The notes: a model not told the origin generated them from the sequence alone. Counted from the stretch's first letter, positions 27,909 to 38,063 are shown. The stretch is DNA of 64,000 bases from a sulfur-oxidizing endosymbiont of Gigantopelta aegis (GCF_016097415.1 NZ_JAEHGE010000001.1:2343157-2407156), one strand, 5' to 3'. Made by a program: numbers and translations.

Positions 27909-30668
27909 TTATTTGCTCAGTCCCTTATCTTGCATAGCAGAATCACTAACAGCCTGAATAGCATCACCCATAAGTGATGAAGCTTGTACGATTGAGCCAA
28001 TCCCTTGGCGGAAGCTATCACTGAGTGCTTCGAGAGAGATTTCAATGACTCGATTATTTTGTGTCAAGCAACTGAACTGACTTTTATCGTCTTTTACCCA
28101 AGTAACTCGAGCGCGGGAATAATGTGATTTGAAACAAAATTCAAGCCAGGAGTCTTCAGTAATATTTTTTACCTGATAGGTGTATTCATCATCAATAAGT
28201 TGTAATTTATAGCTATTGTTCACTAGACGAATCAATTCAAAATCAGTTTTTGACTGTTTTTCAGGTGTATAATTTTTCTTCACACAATGTGTGGTTGGTC
28301 GATTGATTAGGTGTGTTAATCCGGTCTTTTTCGGGGCTTGTTCTGCTAATGCATCCTCTTCAGCAATACTATCAACAAATGCTTCTTCAAGTGTGGATAC
28401 TTCCGTGACTACAACTTTAGTCGGTGTGTTAATTTCCTCATCAAATTGAGTGAGTTCGCTATGCATGGCCTTTGAGTCAAGAACCGACTCAAGAGTAGAT
28501 TCGGGAGCTGATTCAGGAGAATTGACTTTTGCTGTCTCGGCTACTTGAGAGCCATCAGCAAGGTGAGAGCCATCAGCGGCTTGAGAGTCATCAAATAATT
28601 CATTTCTAAAAATAATTTTATCAGGCTCATTATTCAAATTATTAGGCTGTTGTTTTGTTTTGCCTTCAGTGGATTGTAATGCAGCATGATGAAGTTTTTT
28701 AATTGCCAGAGTAATTTTATCTTGAATGTTTTTAGGGCAATGGACACGTGCTAGGCCGAATTGAAGCTCTTCATTGATAATTGGAATCAAGCGTTGTATA
28801 CGGACTCTTTCAATATGCTTTTGTGTTGCTGTAATGCTAAAAATAAGGGCGCTAATAAATGCATTAGCGCGTTCCTTCATATCGTCACTGCTACTATTAT
28901 CTGAATAAATATTGAGTAAAACATTTTTCCATATCTTATCAATAAATAAATGGATGCCGGGAGGGATTTCTTTGTCTTTTATTGCTTGTTGGACAATGTT
29001 GTCCACTTTGCTTTGTAAATTGGCCTTCACTGCCTGGGGTTGTTTTCGGGTATGATTAGCTTGCTGTTTCCGGTAGTTAACAAATTGTTTCAAGTCACCA
29101 TCAAGCTCAGAAAATATGGCTTTATTGATTTTGTTTTCACGACCCAGTTGAGTGCTTATTTTTTTTAGTTTAAGATAAACAGGGTTGTTAATGCTTTCTT
29201 CGGTATCAGTAATACCAAAGGCTGCATTGGCAAAATCATCTAAAAAGTGTCTGGCAACATGCGTGGTATTATTGATAAAAGTATCATCAACCAAAGACAG
29301 ATGAATAATGGGTATCATTAAACGCCGGAATAGTTTTTTTGCCCGGATAGAGAGGTGTTTATTGTTTTCAATATGAGTAAATAAATCCTCAATCATATCG
29401 ATTAAGTGTAACTTTTTATTTTTTAGGGCAGTGCTGTGAGATTGCTTATTGGTATCAGCAAGAATGTTATTTTTTATTTGTAAGTGAATTGAGGGTGATG
29501 ATTGCATGGCATCATAGAGCAAAGCATTATGATGCAAGGCTTGCAGGGAGCTAATTAATTCCTGAGTACTGGTTTCATGATGATGTGTGAAATTGTCATT
29601 ATTCTGCGTGTTTTTATTAAGGTGATTTTCAGCGTAAACATCATGGAGTTGCAATAAATGATTGTTAGCATTTTCTTGTAACGATGAAAAAATGACAGGT
29701 GTCGATCTTTTCTTTGTTAGCAATTGATTGAGTTGTTTTCTGGTGCCAGTATTTTGGTTTAGGGAGGTTTTATTTCTAGCTAAATTCTGGGCTAATTCTA
29801 AGTGACGATTATTCAGTGTTGATGTTCTTTGTTGCCTTGTAGATGGCGGACTAAAATGAGTTAAAGTGCTATTTGCTGTTGGACTAAATTCAGGGTATTC
29901 ATTACCTGGTATATTATTTTGATTATAATTGTCTTGAGTTTCTATAGGGCTTGGAATTTCTTCAGACTTACTTAAGGGTGGGGTTAAGGGCTTTGTATAT
30001 TCTTTCTTTATACGGTAATCGCTGATAATTTCAGGCAAGATGCCTTGCTTAATCAATGCGTTGTTGAGTTCATCCAATAAGGCTGGCAGGTGAACAGCTA
30101 AAAATTGTTCAAATAATTTATAAACCTGTAGTCGCACATCGGGAGAAAAATCAAAAGTGTGCATGCTAGAGCGGAAAGCTGACAGAATTGTATCAGCACT
30201 GAGTGGACTCTTGCTGATTTCTTCGCCTCGTAACTTAAGTAAGGCAAATATTCGGGTTTCTAAATGCTCAAAAGCCTCACGATTTTGCTGGTTAATTTTT
30301 TCAATGACGGTATCAAAGGATAGGTTTTCTTCAAGATCTTTAGTGGCAATCAGATTGAGGCTTTCACGACTGCGTTTGTTGGTTGATAAATTATTGCTGA
30401 ATGAACCGTCAAAAGTTTGCCCTGCTTTTGAGGTGTAAAAACTTTCTGAGAGAGAGTCGATGAATAAAGGTATGGCCTCATCAACAGAATTTTTCAGGCT
30501 ATGTAAGGCTGTGAAACAATCAGATTGAACAGTCACCGAGGTGGTTTGTTCTGCTTTATCGATTAACTCATCTGTCAATCTGTCTGAAAACTGGCGGAGA
30601 AACACTGAAAACCATCGTTCAGTGATGTTAAAGAGTGGTGCGAGGGATGCATTGATATTATTTTTCAT
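27909..30668 (-). CDS. DUF1631-family protein, 919 aa
   Basis: Large cytoplasmic protein of the DUF1631 family, mostly helical, with no membrane span. The N-terminal third matches the family pattern (SLNLIATKDLEENLSFD; LFEQFLAVHLPALLDELNN). A low-complexity Ser/Asn/Thr-rich linker follows (residues about 215-330), then a long helical middle and a beta-rich C-terminal domain (VKNITEDSWLEFCF; RARVTWV) resembling PilZ-like folds, which is an inference. No molecular function is established from the sequence. It is one uninterrupted frame of 2.7 kb, notable in this window. Confidence 0.8.
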   Translation of the reverse strand: MKNNINASLAPLFNITERWFSVFLRQFSDRLTDELIDKAEQTTSVTVQSDCFTALHSLKNSVDEAIPLFIDSLSESFYTSKAGQTFDGSFSNNLSTNKRSRESLNLIATKDLEENLSFDTVIEKINQQNREAFEHLETRIFALLKLRGEEISKSPLSADTILSAFRSSMHTFDFSPDVRLQVYKLFEQFLAVHLPALLDELNNALIKQGILPEIISDYRIKKEYTKPLTPPLSKSEEIPSPIETQDNYNQNNIPGNEYPEFSPTANSTLTHFSPPSTRQQRTSTLNNRHLELAQNLARNKTSLNQNTGTRKQLNQLLTKKRSTPVIFSSLQENANNHLLQLHDVYAENHLNKNTQNNDNFTHHHETSTQELISSLQALHHNALLYDAMQSSPSIHLQIKNNILADTNKQSHSTALKNKKLHLIDMIEDLFTHIENNKHLSIRAKKLFRRLMIPIIHLSLVDDTFINNTTHVARHFLDDFANAAFGITDTEESINNPVYLKLKKISTQLGRENKINKAIFSELDGDLKQFVNYRKQQANHTRKQPQAVKANLQSKVDNIVQQAIKDKEIPPGIHLFIDKIWKNVLLNIYSDNSSSDDMKERANAFISALIFSITATQKHIERVRIQRLIPIINEELQFGLARVHCPKNIQDKITLAIKKLHHAALQSTEGKTKQQPNNLNNEPDKIIFRNELFDDSQAADGSHLADGSQVAETAKVNSPESAPESTLESVLDSKAMHSELTQFDEEINTPTKVVVTEVSTLEEAFVDSIAEEDALAEQAPKKTGLTHLINRPTTHCVKKNYTPEKQSKTDFELIRLVNNSYKLQLIDDEYTYQVKNITEDSWLEFCFKSHYSRARVTWVKDDKSQFSCLTQNNRVIEISLEALSDSFRQGIGSIVQASSLMGDAIQAVSDSAMQDKGLSK

Positions 30669-30732
30669 GACATCGTCTCTATGTCAACTTCTGCGACGTG
30701 ATGGTCTACAACTTGTTTGGCACATGAAGGCA

Positions 30733-30972
30733 CTAATATTGAGTTGAAGTATTGCTTTTCCATAGATAATAAAAAGCTTGTCCGGTGAGCATAAAACCTA
30801 AAACCTTAAGCAATGTGGGGGTACTAACATATTCCATTAAAGTGCCGGCGGCCAGAAAATAAATGGCGATGGTTATAAAGAGCATGGCCTTATCTTGAGT
30901 TTTTTTGCGTTCATTGTTCACCGCTTCGCTGCTGGCAATATCATCCATGACCATTTCTCTGAGTTTAGGCAT
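30733..30972 (-). CDS. Small two-span membrane protein, 79 aa
   Basis: Starts at ATG 30972 with AGGAGC nine bases upstream. A charged N-terminal 27 residues (NERKKTQDK) precedes two hydrophobic stretches (AMLFITIAIYFLAAGTLM and LLKVLGFMLTGQAFYYLW). It lies just upstream of the DUF1631 gene on the same strand and could be its operon partner. Family not recognised. A tetranucleotide repeat sits immediately before its ribosome site. Confidence 0.65.
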   Translation of the reverse strand: MPKLREMVMDDIASSEAVNNERKKTQDKAMLFITIAIYFLAAGTLMEYVSTPTLLKVLGFMLTGQAFYYLWKSNTSTQY

Positions 30973-30989
30973 AATTTCTTTAGCTCCTA

Positions 30990-31024
30990 TTGATTGATTG
31001 ATTGATTGACTGACTGACTGACTA
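30990..31024. repeat. Tetranucleotide tandem repeat (GATT/GACT)
   Basis: About four TGAT units followed by four TGAC units, ending some 8 bp upstream of the ribosome site of the small gene at 30733-30972. Simple repeats at this position can change promoter spacing by slippage. Confidence 0.8.
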
Positions 31025-31075
31025 TAAATTAATCATAGCAGTTAAGTGACCAGAATTCTATTTTAAGAAAAAAAG

Positions 31076-31924
31076 CTATTGATCTAAATCGGTTATTTTT
31101 TGATAATCAGGGCAGTCAACACTAATGAACTCCGGTGGCTGAGGTACTTTATTGAGCTGCATGGCGGTTAAAGCCCCCCCCCAAAGACAGCCCGTATCAA
31201 TGGCATAGGTATTGGGATGGCTGGTTTTGCCAAAAACAGTAGACCAATGACCAAAAATAATTTTTAACTCACTGCTTTTTCGCTTGGGTGTTTCATACCA
31301 GGGAAGATAGCCCTCCTTTTGCGTGCCAATGGGGCCTTTATCTTTAAAATTAAGCTTGCCACCGGGCTTACAATAACGCATCCGGGTCAAACAATTGGTA
31401 ATAAATCGCAGTCGTTCCCAGCCAGCCAGATCTTGATGCCACTCTCTCGGCTGATCACCAAACATATTGGCCATAAATAGTGGAAAATCATTGCTTTGTA
31501 AGATGGATTCAACCTCTATGGCACAGGCCTGTGCTGTGGCTAAGTCCCATTGCGGCGGTAAGCCTGCATGGATCATGGTATAGCCCAAACGGGCATCATG
31601 ATGTAATAAAGGGCGATGCCGTAGCCAGAGAATCAGTTCTTCACGATCGGGGGCGTTAAGAATATCATCCATCGTGTGATGTTTAACTTTTTTATTGCCT
31701 TCACACAAGGCCAGAAGCGTCAGATCATGATTGCCTAAAATGCTGATAGCGCTATCACCTAAGCTTTTGATAAAACGTAATGTTTCCAATGATTTATCAC
31801 CTCGGTTGATCAAATCACCGGCAAACCAGAGAGTGTCTTTTGCGGGTTCAAAGTTGAGTTTGTCTAAGAGGCTAATAAGTGAGTCAAAACAGCCCTGAAT
31901 ATCACCAATCGCATAGGTGGTCAT
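31076..31924 (-). CDS. apaH: Diadenosine tetraphosphatase (symmetrical Ap4A hydrolase)
   Basis: Hydrolyses Ap4A to two ADP and can remove nucleoside-tetraphosphate caps from RNA. 282 aa, with the metallophosphatase blocks GDIQGC (residues 7-12), GDLINRG, GNHD, the His-containing HAGLPPQWD and FGHWSTVFG, and DTGCLWGGALTAM. The nine-G run at WGGA is read in frame. Intact. ApaH often sits near folA and ksgA, and folA is 3 kb away. Confidence 0.93.
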   Translation of the reverse strand: MTTYAIGDIQGCFDSLISLLDKLNFEPAKDTLWFAGDLINRGDKSLETLRFIKSLGDSAISILGNHDLTLLALCEGNKKVKHHTMDDILNAPDREELILWLRHRPLLHHDARLGYTMIHAGLPPQWDLATAQACAIEVESILQSNDFPLFMANMFGDQPREWHQDLAGWERLRFITNCLTRMRYCKPGGKLNFKDKGPIGTQKEGYLPWYETPKRKSSELKIIFGHWSTVFGKTSHPNTYAIDTGCLWGGALTAMQLNKVPQPPEFISVDCPDYQKITDLDQ

Positions 31925-32113
31925 TAATCCTTATACCTTCTTTTATGCTATGAGAAAGGCTAAGATAATAGCATTATTTCCTTGAACCTGCGATGGGATA
32001 AATAAGCCTGCATTTCCAAGTATCACAGGGATATATTCGGGGTAGTCGGTATTTCCAAGTGGTGCAGGTATAGTGTAGAATAGCTTTTTTTGATTTAAGC
32101 GAGGAGTTTGTTT

Positions 32114-33040
32114 ATGTTATCGATGGATGACAGAGATGGCGTCATCTGGTTTGATGGCGAAATGGTTCCCTGGCGTGATGCCAAAGTGCATGTTTTAACT
32201 CATACACTGCATTATGGAATGGGTGTTTTTGAAGGTGAACGTGCCTATCATACTGATAAGGGCGCTGCTATTTTTCGTCTACAGGAACATACTGACCGTT
32301 TATTTCGTTCGGCGCATATTCTCAATATGCCCATGCCATTTGATAAAGACACCATTAACGAAGCAACTCGTGCAGTGGTAGCGGAAAACAATCTGGACTC
32401 TGCCTATATCCGCCCGATGGCTTTTTATGGCAGTGAAGGCATGGGTCTGCGAGCCGATAACCTGAAAGTTCACGTCATGGTGGCCGCTTGGGAATGGGGT
32501 GCTTATCTGGGTGATGATTGCCTAGAAAAAGGCATTCGTATTCGTACTTCTTCGTTTACTCGTCACCATGTCAATATCACCATGTGCAAGGCCAAGGCGA
32601 ATGGCAATTACATGAATTCCATGCTGGCCTTGCAAGAAGCATTAACCGATGGCTATGATGAAGCACTATTGCTTGATGTTGAAGGCTTTGTGGCCGAAGG
32701 CAGTGGTGAGAATATATTTATTGTGCGTAATAACACCATATTTACACCGGATTTGACCTCGGCACTAGAAGGTATTACTCGTGATACGATTTTTACTCTT
32801 GCCGCCGAGTTAGGCTATACGGTAAAAGAAAAACGCATTACCCGTGATGAAGTCTATTGCGCTGATGAAGCCTTCTTTACTGGCTCAGCAGCCGAAGTAA
32901 CACCCATTCGTGAGCTGGATAATCGCAAAATTGGCTGTGGCAGTCGTGGTTCAGTGACAGAAAAATTGCAGACCATGTATTTTGATCAGGTGCATGGTCG
33001 TCGTGATAAATATCCTGAGTGGCAAACTTTAGTAAAATAA
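32114..33040 (+). CDS. ilvE: Branched-chain amino-acid aminotransferase
   Basis: PLP enzyme of fold type IV for the last step of Leu, Ile and Val synthesis with glutamate as donor. Starts at ATG 32114, seven bases after GAGGAG. Signature regions: THTLHYGMGVFEGERAY, YIRPMAFYG, the PLP lysine within AKANGNYMNS, EGFVAEGSGENIF and FFTGSAAEVTPI. 308 aa, intact, normal length. It is followed by the zinc-finger gene and the LPS locus. Confidence 0.93.
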   Translation: MLSMDDRDGVIWFDGEMVPWRDAKVHVLTHTLHYGMGVFEGERAYHTDKGAAIFRLQEHTDRLFRSAHILNMPMPFDKDTINEATRAVVAENNLDSAYIRPMAFYGSEGMGLRADNLKVHVMVAAWEWGAYLGDDCLEKGIRIRTSSFTRHHVNITMCKAKANGNYMNSMLALQEALTDGYDEALLLDVEGFVAEGSGENIFIVRNNTIFTPDLTSALEGITRDTIFTLAAELGYTVKEKRITRDEVYCADEAFFTGSAAEVTPIRELDNRKIGCGSRGSVTEKLQTMYFDQVHGRRDKYPEWQTLVK

Positions 33041-33063
33041 CTGTTTTTGAATAGGAAAGGTTT

Positions 33064-33267
33064 ATGGCAATAGTCAGCAATGAATTACTAGCGACACCCA
33101 ATAGTAGCAATCGCTATGAACTCAAAGCATCCGAGTTGCCAGCACATTGCCCGATGCCCGGTACTAGCCTGTGGAATTCACATCCCAAAGTCTATTTGCC
33201 GGTCAAAGAAAATGGCGGCATGGCAAAATGCCCCTATTGTGGTGCAGAGTACCTGCTAAAAGGGTGA
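33064..33267 (+). CDS. zf-CHCC zinc-finger domain protein
   Basis: 67 aa. The C-terminus carries CPMPG, HPKVYLPV and CPYCGAEYLL, the arrangement of small bacterial zf-CHCC proteins related to the mitochondrial NDUFS6 fold. It starts at ATG 33064 after AGGAAAGG and overlaps the GTG start of waaF by 3 bp. In other gammaproteobacteria such genes also sit between ilvE and waaF; the role is unknown. Confidence 0.85.
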   Translation: MAIVSNELLATPNSSNRYELKASELPAHCPMPGTSLWNSHPKVYLPVKENGGMAKCPYCGAEYLLKG

Positions 33268-34322
33268 CTTCCAGTACCGCCGAGCAACGCATACTGATCA
33301 TCGGCCCTTCATGGGTGGGTGATATGGTGATGGCACAAAGTCTGTTTATGGTACTCAAGCAGCAATATGCTGCTCGTGATCAGTCGCTACAGATTGACGT
33401 GATGGCACCACCCTGGAGCAATGCACTTTTAGAGCGTATGCCAGAAGTCAGTGAAGTGATTGATATGCCCCTAGGGCATGGTCAGTTGCAGCTCAAACAA
33501 CGCTATCAATTGGGCAAGTCGCTACGCTCAAGGCGCTATGACCAAGCTATTCTACTGCCAAATTCCCTCAAATCAGCCTTAGTTCCCTTTTGGGCAAAGA
33601 TCCTAAAACGTACCGGCTATGTGGGTGAGATGCGCTATAGTTTGCTTAATGATGTGCATAAACTCGACAAAGAATTATTGTTTATGACCGTACAGCGTTT
33701 TGTTGCTCTGGCGGGTGCGGATACAGATATTGAACAGATTCCGGTACCAGCCTTAGTGGTTAAAGCAGAAGATGTGCAGGCCGTATTAAGCGAATTTAAA
33801 CTGACTCAGGACAAACCAATTTTAAGTCTTTGCCCCGGTGCAGAATACGGCCCTGCAAAGCAATGGCCAGCACGCCATTATGCTGCCTTAGCAAAAGAAA
33901 AATTACGTCAGGGCTGGCAAGTATGGATTTTTGGCTCAGAGAAAGATCAGGCCATTGGGGCAGAAATAAAGCAATTGCTCGATCAGCAAGCAGTCAATCT
34001 CTGTGGCAAAACCCAATTAGCGCAGGCCATTGATTTAATGTCTTTGAGTAAAACCGTGGTGAGTAATGACTCCGGTTTAATGCACATGGGCGCTGCACTC
34101 GGTGTGCCGGTGGTCGGTGTTTATGGTTCTAGCGATCCCAATTTTACTCCACCTCTGGGCAAGCAATCAGCAGTAAAAAGCCTTTATCTCAGTTGTAGTC
34201 CTTGTTTTAAGCGTACTTGTCCTTTGGGGCATACTGATTGTTTGGAAAAATTATCGCCTGAAATGGTCACCGAAGTGTTAGAGCAACTTGAGAGTGATTT
34301 AGAAAAAGGTGAGCGCCTTTGA
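33264..34322 (+). CDS. waaF: ADP-heptose:LPS heptosyltransferase II
   Basis: GT9-family enzyme that adds the second heptose of the LPS inner core at the cytoplasmic face of the inner membrane. 352 aa from GTG 33264, overlapping the previous stop. N-terminal ILIIGPSWVGDMVMAQSL and C-terminal SLCPGAEYGPAKQWP, SNDSGLMHMGAALGVPVVGVYGSSDP are standard for WaaF, as is the cysteine-bearing LSCSPCFKRTCP. Intact. Translation is coupled to the next gene (TTGA overlap). Confidence 0.92.
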   Translation: MTSSTAEQRILIIGPSWVGDMVMAQSLFMVLKQQYAARDQSLQIDVMAPPWSNALLERMPEVSEVIDMPLGHGQLQLKQRYQLGKSLRSRRYDQAILLPNSLKSALVPFWAKILKRTGYVGEMRYSLLNDVHKLDKELLFMTVQRFVALAGADTDIEQIPVPALVVKAEDVQAVLSEFKLTQDKPILSLCPGAEYGPAKQWPARHYAALAKEKLRQGWQVWIFGSEKDQAIGAEIKQLLDQQAVNLCGKTQLAQAIDLMSLSKTVVSNDSGLMHMGAALGVPVVGVYGSSDPNFTPPLGKQSAVKSLYLSCSPCFKRTCPLGHTDCLEKLSPEMVTEVLEQLESDLEKGERL

Positions 34323-35404
34323 ACACATCAACTGCTAATACAGCGCCTATAAAAACACCTACTATCAAAAAAGTATTGATCATAAAAACCTCCTCTTTGG
34401 GTGATGTCATTCATACATTACCTGCACTGAGTGATGCCGTTGCACGGCTGGGTGAAGTGCAATTTGACTGGGTAGTGGAAGAAAATTTTGCTGAAATTCC
34501 TGCCTGGCATCCCGCTGTCAATAAAGTGATCCCCGTTGCCATTCGACGCTGGCGCAAGCAAATCTTCAAAACGCTTTTTTCCGGAGAATGGCAAAGCTTT
34601 AAGGTGGACTTACAAGTAGAACGTTATGATGTTGTGATTGATGCCCAAGGCTTAATAAAAAGTGCGCTGATCACACGCATGGCAAAGGGAAAACGCTATG
34701 GTCTGGATAAAAGTTCAGCCCGAGAACCACTCGCAGCAAAACTTTACCAATACCCACAAGCCATAGACAAAGATCAACATGCAGTTGAACGAGTACGCCA
34801 ATTATTTGCCCAGAGCCTAGGCTATTCGCTTGATGGTCTAACATTACAATATGGTATCAGTGAAAAATTGAATACCAAACTCAATGCGATGACCGCACAA
34901 AAGCAAGTCTTATTTCTCCATGGCACGACCTGGGCAACCAAGCATTGGCCGGAAAAATTCTGGCTTGAATTGGCACAGCGCTTGAGCGATAAGGGCTATA
35001 CGATTCTTTTGCCCTGGGGCAATGAGATTGAACGCCAGCGAGCAGTGCGTATAAAAAATAATACCAATGTCGTGATACTTGATAAAATGAATCTCCATGA
35101 TTTAGCCCAACAAATTGATGCGGTGGATGCGGTGGTGGCCGTGGATACAGGACTGGCTCATTTAGCCGCAGCCTTAGACAAGGCCACTATTGCGCTTTAT
35201 GGGCCGACCAGCCCGGGTCTTACAGGCACTTATGGTCAACATCAGCAGCACCTACAATCCACAATCGACTGTGCACCCTGTTTTCAAAAAAATTGTGATA
35301 AACAGATAGATGACATTAGACCCGCCTGTTATAGTTTTCTGACGCCAGAACAGGTCTTTAACGAATTGGATGGCTTGTTAAACGAGAAAGAGACTCAACA
35401 ATGA
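34319..35404 (+). CDS. waaC: ADP-heptose:LPS heptosyltransferase I
   Basis: Adds the first heptose to Kdo2-lipid A. 361 aa; TTG 34319 overlaps the waaF stop and no better start is visible before VLIIKTSSLGDVIHTLPAL, the family N-terminus. C-terminal LFLHGTTWATKHWPEKFW and VDTGLAHLAAALDKATIALYG support the call. The initial 17 residues are a short Thr-rich extension. Overlaps waaG by 4 bp. Confidence 0.9.
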   Translation: MNTSTANTAPIKTPTIKKVLIIKTSSLGDVIHTLPALSDAVARLGEVQFDWVVEENFAEIPAWHPAVNKVIPVAIRRWRKQIFKTLFSGEWQSFKVDLQVERYDVVIDAQGLIKSALITRMAKGKRYGLDKSSAREPLAAKLYQYPQAIDKDQHAVERVRQLFAQSLGYSLDGLTLQYGISEKLNTKLNAMTAQKQVLFLHGTTWATKHWPEKFWLELAQRLSDKGYTILLPWGNEIERQRAVRIKNNTNVVILDKMNLHDLAQQIDAVDAVVAVDTGLAHLAAALDKATIALYGPTSPGLTGTYGQHQQHLQSTIDCAPCFQKNCDKQIDDIRPACYSFLTPEQVFNELDGLLNEKETQQ

Positions 35405-36576
35405 AATTAGCCTTTGCACTCTTTAAATACTTTCCCTATGGGGGCCTGGAACGTGATTTTTTACGTATCGCGAAAGAATGTCAGTCTCGTGGCCATGAAA
35501 TTTTTGTTTACAGCTTTATTTGGGAAGGCGAAGTACCCGAAGGATTTAACTTAACCATGATACCAGTGAAAGGTATCAGCAATCATCAACGCATTAGTGA
35601 TTATTCCGATAAATTATCACAACTGTTATTACAAGAGCAATCATTAAACGAGCCATACGATCTGGTTGTGGGTTTTAATAAAATGAAAGACCTGGATCTC
35701 TATTATGCAGCCGATCCTTGTTATGAAGCAAAAGTCAGAGAACAACATGGTCGCTTGTATCGTTTAGCTAAGCGTTATAAAGTATTTCATGCCATGGAAG
35801 AAGCAGTCTTTGCAGAGGATAAAAACGTTGAGTTACTCTTTATCTCTGAAATACAAATGGCCAATTTTAAAAAGATTTATAATACCCCCGCAGATCGTTT
35901 TCATTCTTTACCGCCGGGTGTCGATCGCTCACGCATACGGCCTGATAATGCCGATGATATTCGTCAAACGATGCGTCAGAAACTATCACTTAACGCCGAT
36001 GATAAGCTCTTATTAATGATTGGTACGGGTTATAAGCGCAAAGGAGTTGATCGGGCAATGGCAGGCTTGGCGAGCTTGCCGGAGCCTCTGAGAAGCAAAA
36101 CATTCTTGATGGTTGCCGGTGAAGATAAATTAAAAAAATACCGGGCATTGGCAAAAAAATTGGGCATTGAAAATCAAGTACACCTACCAGGTGCTAGAGA
36201 TGATGTACCACAATTATTGTTGGCCAGTGATCTCTTTATGCATCCGGCACGTCATGAAAATACCGGCACAGTGTTATTAGAAGCGATTGCTGCTGGCATC
36301 CCACAATTAATCAGTGGTGTTTGTGGTTATGCCTTTCATATAGAGCAAGCCAATGCGGGTATGGTGTTGAGTGAGCCTTTTCAGCAAGCTGAATTGAACC
36401 AACAATTATTGACTATGCTGACATCAGATGAGTGGCAGCAATGGCAGGATAATGCCCTGCATTATATGCGCCATAGCGATATTTTTAGTATGCCGGATAA
36501 AGTCTCGGATATTATTGAAGCGACCGGAGAAAAACGTTCGATAGCCAATGTTTACTGCAATCATCAGGCAAGCTGA
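35401..36576 (+). CDS. waaG: LPS core glucosyltransferase (WaaG-like, GT4)
   Basis: 391 aa, intact. N-terminal FKYFPYGGLERDFLRIA and VVGFNKMKDLDLYY are characteristic of WaaG, which adds the first outer-core hexose to heptose II. GT4 C-terminal motifs: PPGVD, the KRKGVDRA region and the EX7E-type HENTGTVLLEAIAAGIP. Starts ATG 35401, coupled to waaC. Confidence 0.9.
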   Translation: MKLAFALFKYFPYGGLERDFLRIAKECQSRGHEIFVYSFIWEGEVPEGFNLTMIPVKGISNHQRISDYSDKLSQLLLQEQSLNEPYDLVVGFNKMKDLDLYYAADPCYEAKVREQHGRLYRLAKRYKVFHAMEEAVFAEDKNVELLFISEIQMANFKKIYNTPADRFHSLPPGVDRSRIRPDNADDIRQTMRQKLSLNADDKLLLMIGTGYKRKGVDRAMAGLASLPEPLRSKTFLMVAGEDKLKKYRALAKKLGIENQVHLPGARDDVPQLLLASDLFMHPARHENTGTVLLEAIAAGIPQLISGVCGYAFHIEQANAGMVLSEPFQQAELNQQLLTMLTSDEWQQWQDNALHYMRHSDIFSMPDKVSDIIEATGEKRSIANVYCNHQAS

Positions 36577-36581
36577 GGCGT

Positions 36582-38063
36582 ATGAGAATTGCCGTGGAAG
36601 CGATAACATTACAACAGTTGCAAGCAATTAACTATCAGGTCGATTTGCCATTCAAACTGCATCTGAATGGACAAAGCATCCAATGCGAGCAGTTATTACG
36701 TGTCGTACCCGGAAAAAGACTGGTTTTTCGTGCCTCTTTAAACGCACCGAATATTACTGAGAGTAGCACAGACAATAGCGATAAGAAAAAAATCATTATC
36801 AAGCTTTTTCTGCATGCTTCAAGGGCAAAAAAACATTGTTTAAGAGAGCTGGAAGGCGCTCAATTGTTAATGAATCATCATATCAAAACCCCTGAACTCA
36901 TTACTCAGGGAGTGACGGATGAAGGGATTCATTGTTTGCTTTTTGCTTATCTAGAGGGGCAAAATCTAGCGGCATTTTGGGCTGAAAATACGCCCAAAGC
37001 TCGGGTGAAAAAACTACATGAGCTTATGCCGGTATTAGTACAGCATCATAATGCCGGCCTGACTCATCAAGATCTACACTATGCTAATTTTTTATTAAGT
37101 CATGGGGTTTACACCTTAGATGGTGAGGAAGTTAAAGCAAGTGCTACGCCACTAAAGAAAAAAATACGCCTGCAAAATCTAGCCCTGTTTTTAGCGCAAA
37201 CCTTTGATTTGAGTCGTGAGCATCATATTGAATTATTAGATATTTATTTGTCCCTCAGTAAGATAGAACTTAGTGCAAAAGAAAAAGACATTTTTTTAAT
37301 AGCGATCAAAGTATTTCAGCAAGGGCGTATTAAACATTATTTGAAAAAAATACTCAGAGATTGCACGGATATCATGCATACAAAAAGCAAGCAAAGTGAA
37401 ACACTCTGTCGTCGAGAATATCATAATTCAAGCATTCAACGCTTACTTGATCAGCCCGAACTTTTTTTTCAACATGAAAATGCGACTTTTTTAAAGCAGG
37501 GTAATACCTGTACGGTAAAATCTATCGTTGTTAATAACGAAAAGTTTGTGGTTAAGCGTTATAATCCTAAAGGCATCGCCTATGAACTAAAGCATCAGGC
37601 ACAATGGTCAAGGGCAAAACGCTCCTGGCTTAATGCCCATTTACTACGTTTTATGGGTATAAAAACCCCCGAACCCATTGCTTTTATTGAACATCGGCCG
37701 GCACTAGGAAAACGCTGTAGTTATTTTATTTGCAAATATCAACAAGGACAAAGCAGTTGGGACTTTTTTTGTGATAGCGATAAGAATAATACAATTAATA
37801 AGCAACCAGCGGCAGAAAATTTAGTTAAAACATTATTACAATTATGCCAATATCAAATTACTCATGGTGATTTGAAAGGCAGTAATTTTATCATTGATAA
37901 TAACAACACCTGGGTACTTGATTTGGATGCCATGACGCAACATAAAACCCTGTGGCGATTTAAACAAAACTGGCAACGGGATAAAATGCGTTTTTTTAAA
38001 AACTGGGACAAGAAGGCTTGTTATAAAAACTGGCAACAGTATTTTATGCAAGCCCTAAAATAA
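36582..38063 (+). CDS. Tandem LPS-kinase-like protein (two kinase domains)
   Basis: 493 aa with two protein-kinase-like lobes of the WaaP/InaA type. The first has a Lys in IIIKLFLHASRAKK and catalytic HQDLHYANFLL (about residue 161), but its metal-binding segment reads LDGEE, not LDLD. The second has FVVKRYNP, catalytic HGDLKGSNFII (about residue 426) and LDLDAM. Both keep the catalytic Asp and Asn. Such enzymes phosphorylate core heptose residues. A fusion of two is uncommon and could serve two positions, which is inference. It follows waaG by 5 bp. Confidence 0.8.
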   Translation: MRIAVEAITLQQLQAINYQVDLPFKLHLNGQSIQCEQLLRVVPGKRLVFRASLNAPNITESSTDNSDKKKIIIKLFLHASRAKKHCLRELEGAQLLMNHHIKTPELITQGVTDEGIHCLLFAYLEGQNLAAFWAENTPKARVKKLHELMPVLVQHHNAGLTHQDLHYANFLLSHGVYTLDGEEVKASATPLKKKIRLQNLALFLAQTFDLSREHHIELLDIYLSLSKIELSAKEKDIFLIAIKVFQQGRIKHYLKKILRDCTDIMHTKSKQSETLCRREYHNSSIQRLLDQPELFFQHENATFLKQGNTCTVKSIVVNNEKFVVKRYNPKGIAYELKHQAQWSRAKRSWLNAHLLRFMGIKTPEPIAFIEHRPALGKRCSYFICKYQQGQSSWDFFCDSDKNNTINKQPAAENLVKTLLQLCQYQITHGDLKGSNFIIDNNNTWVLDLDAMTQHKTLWRFKQNWQRDKMRFFKNWDKKACYKNWQQYFMQALK

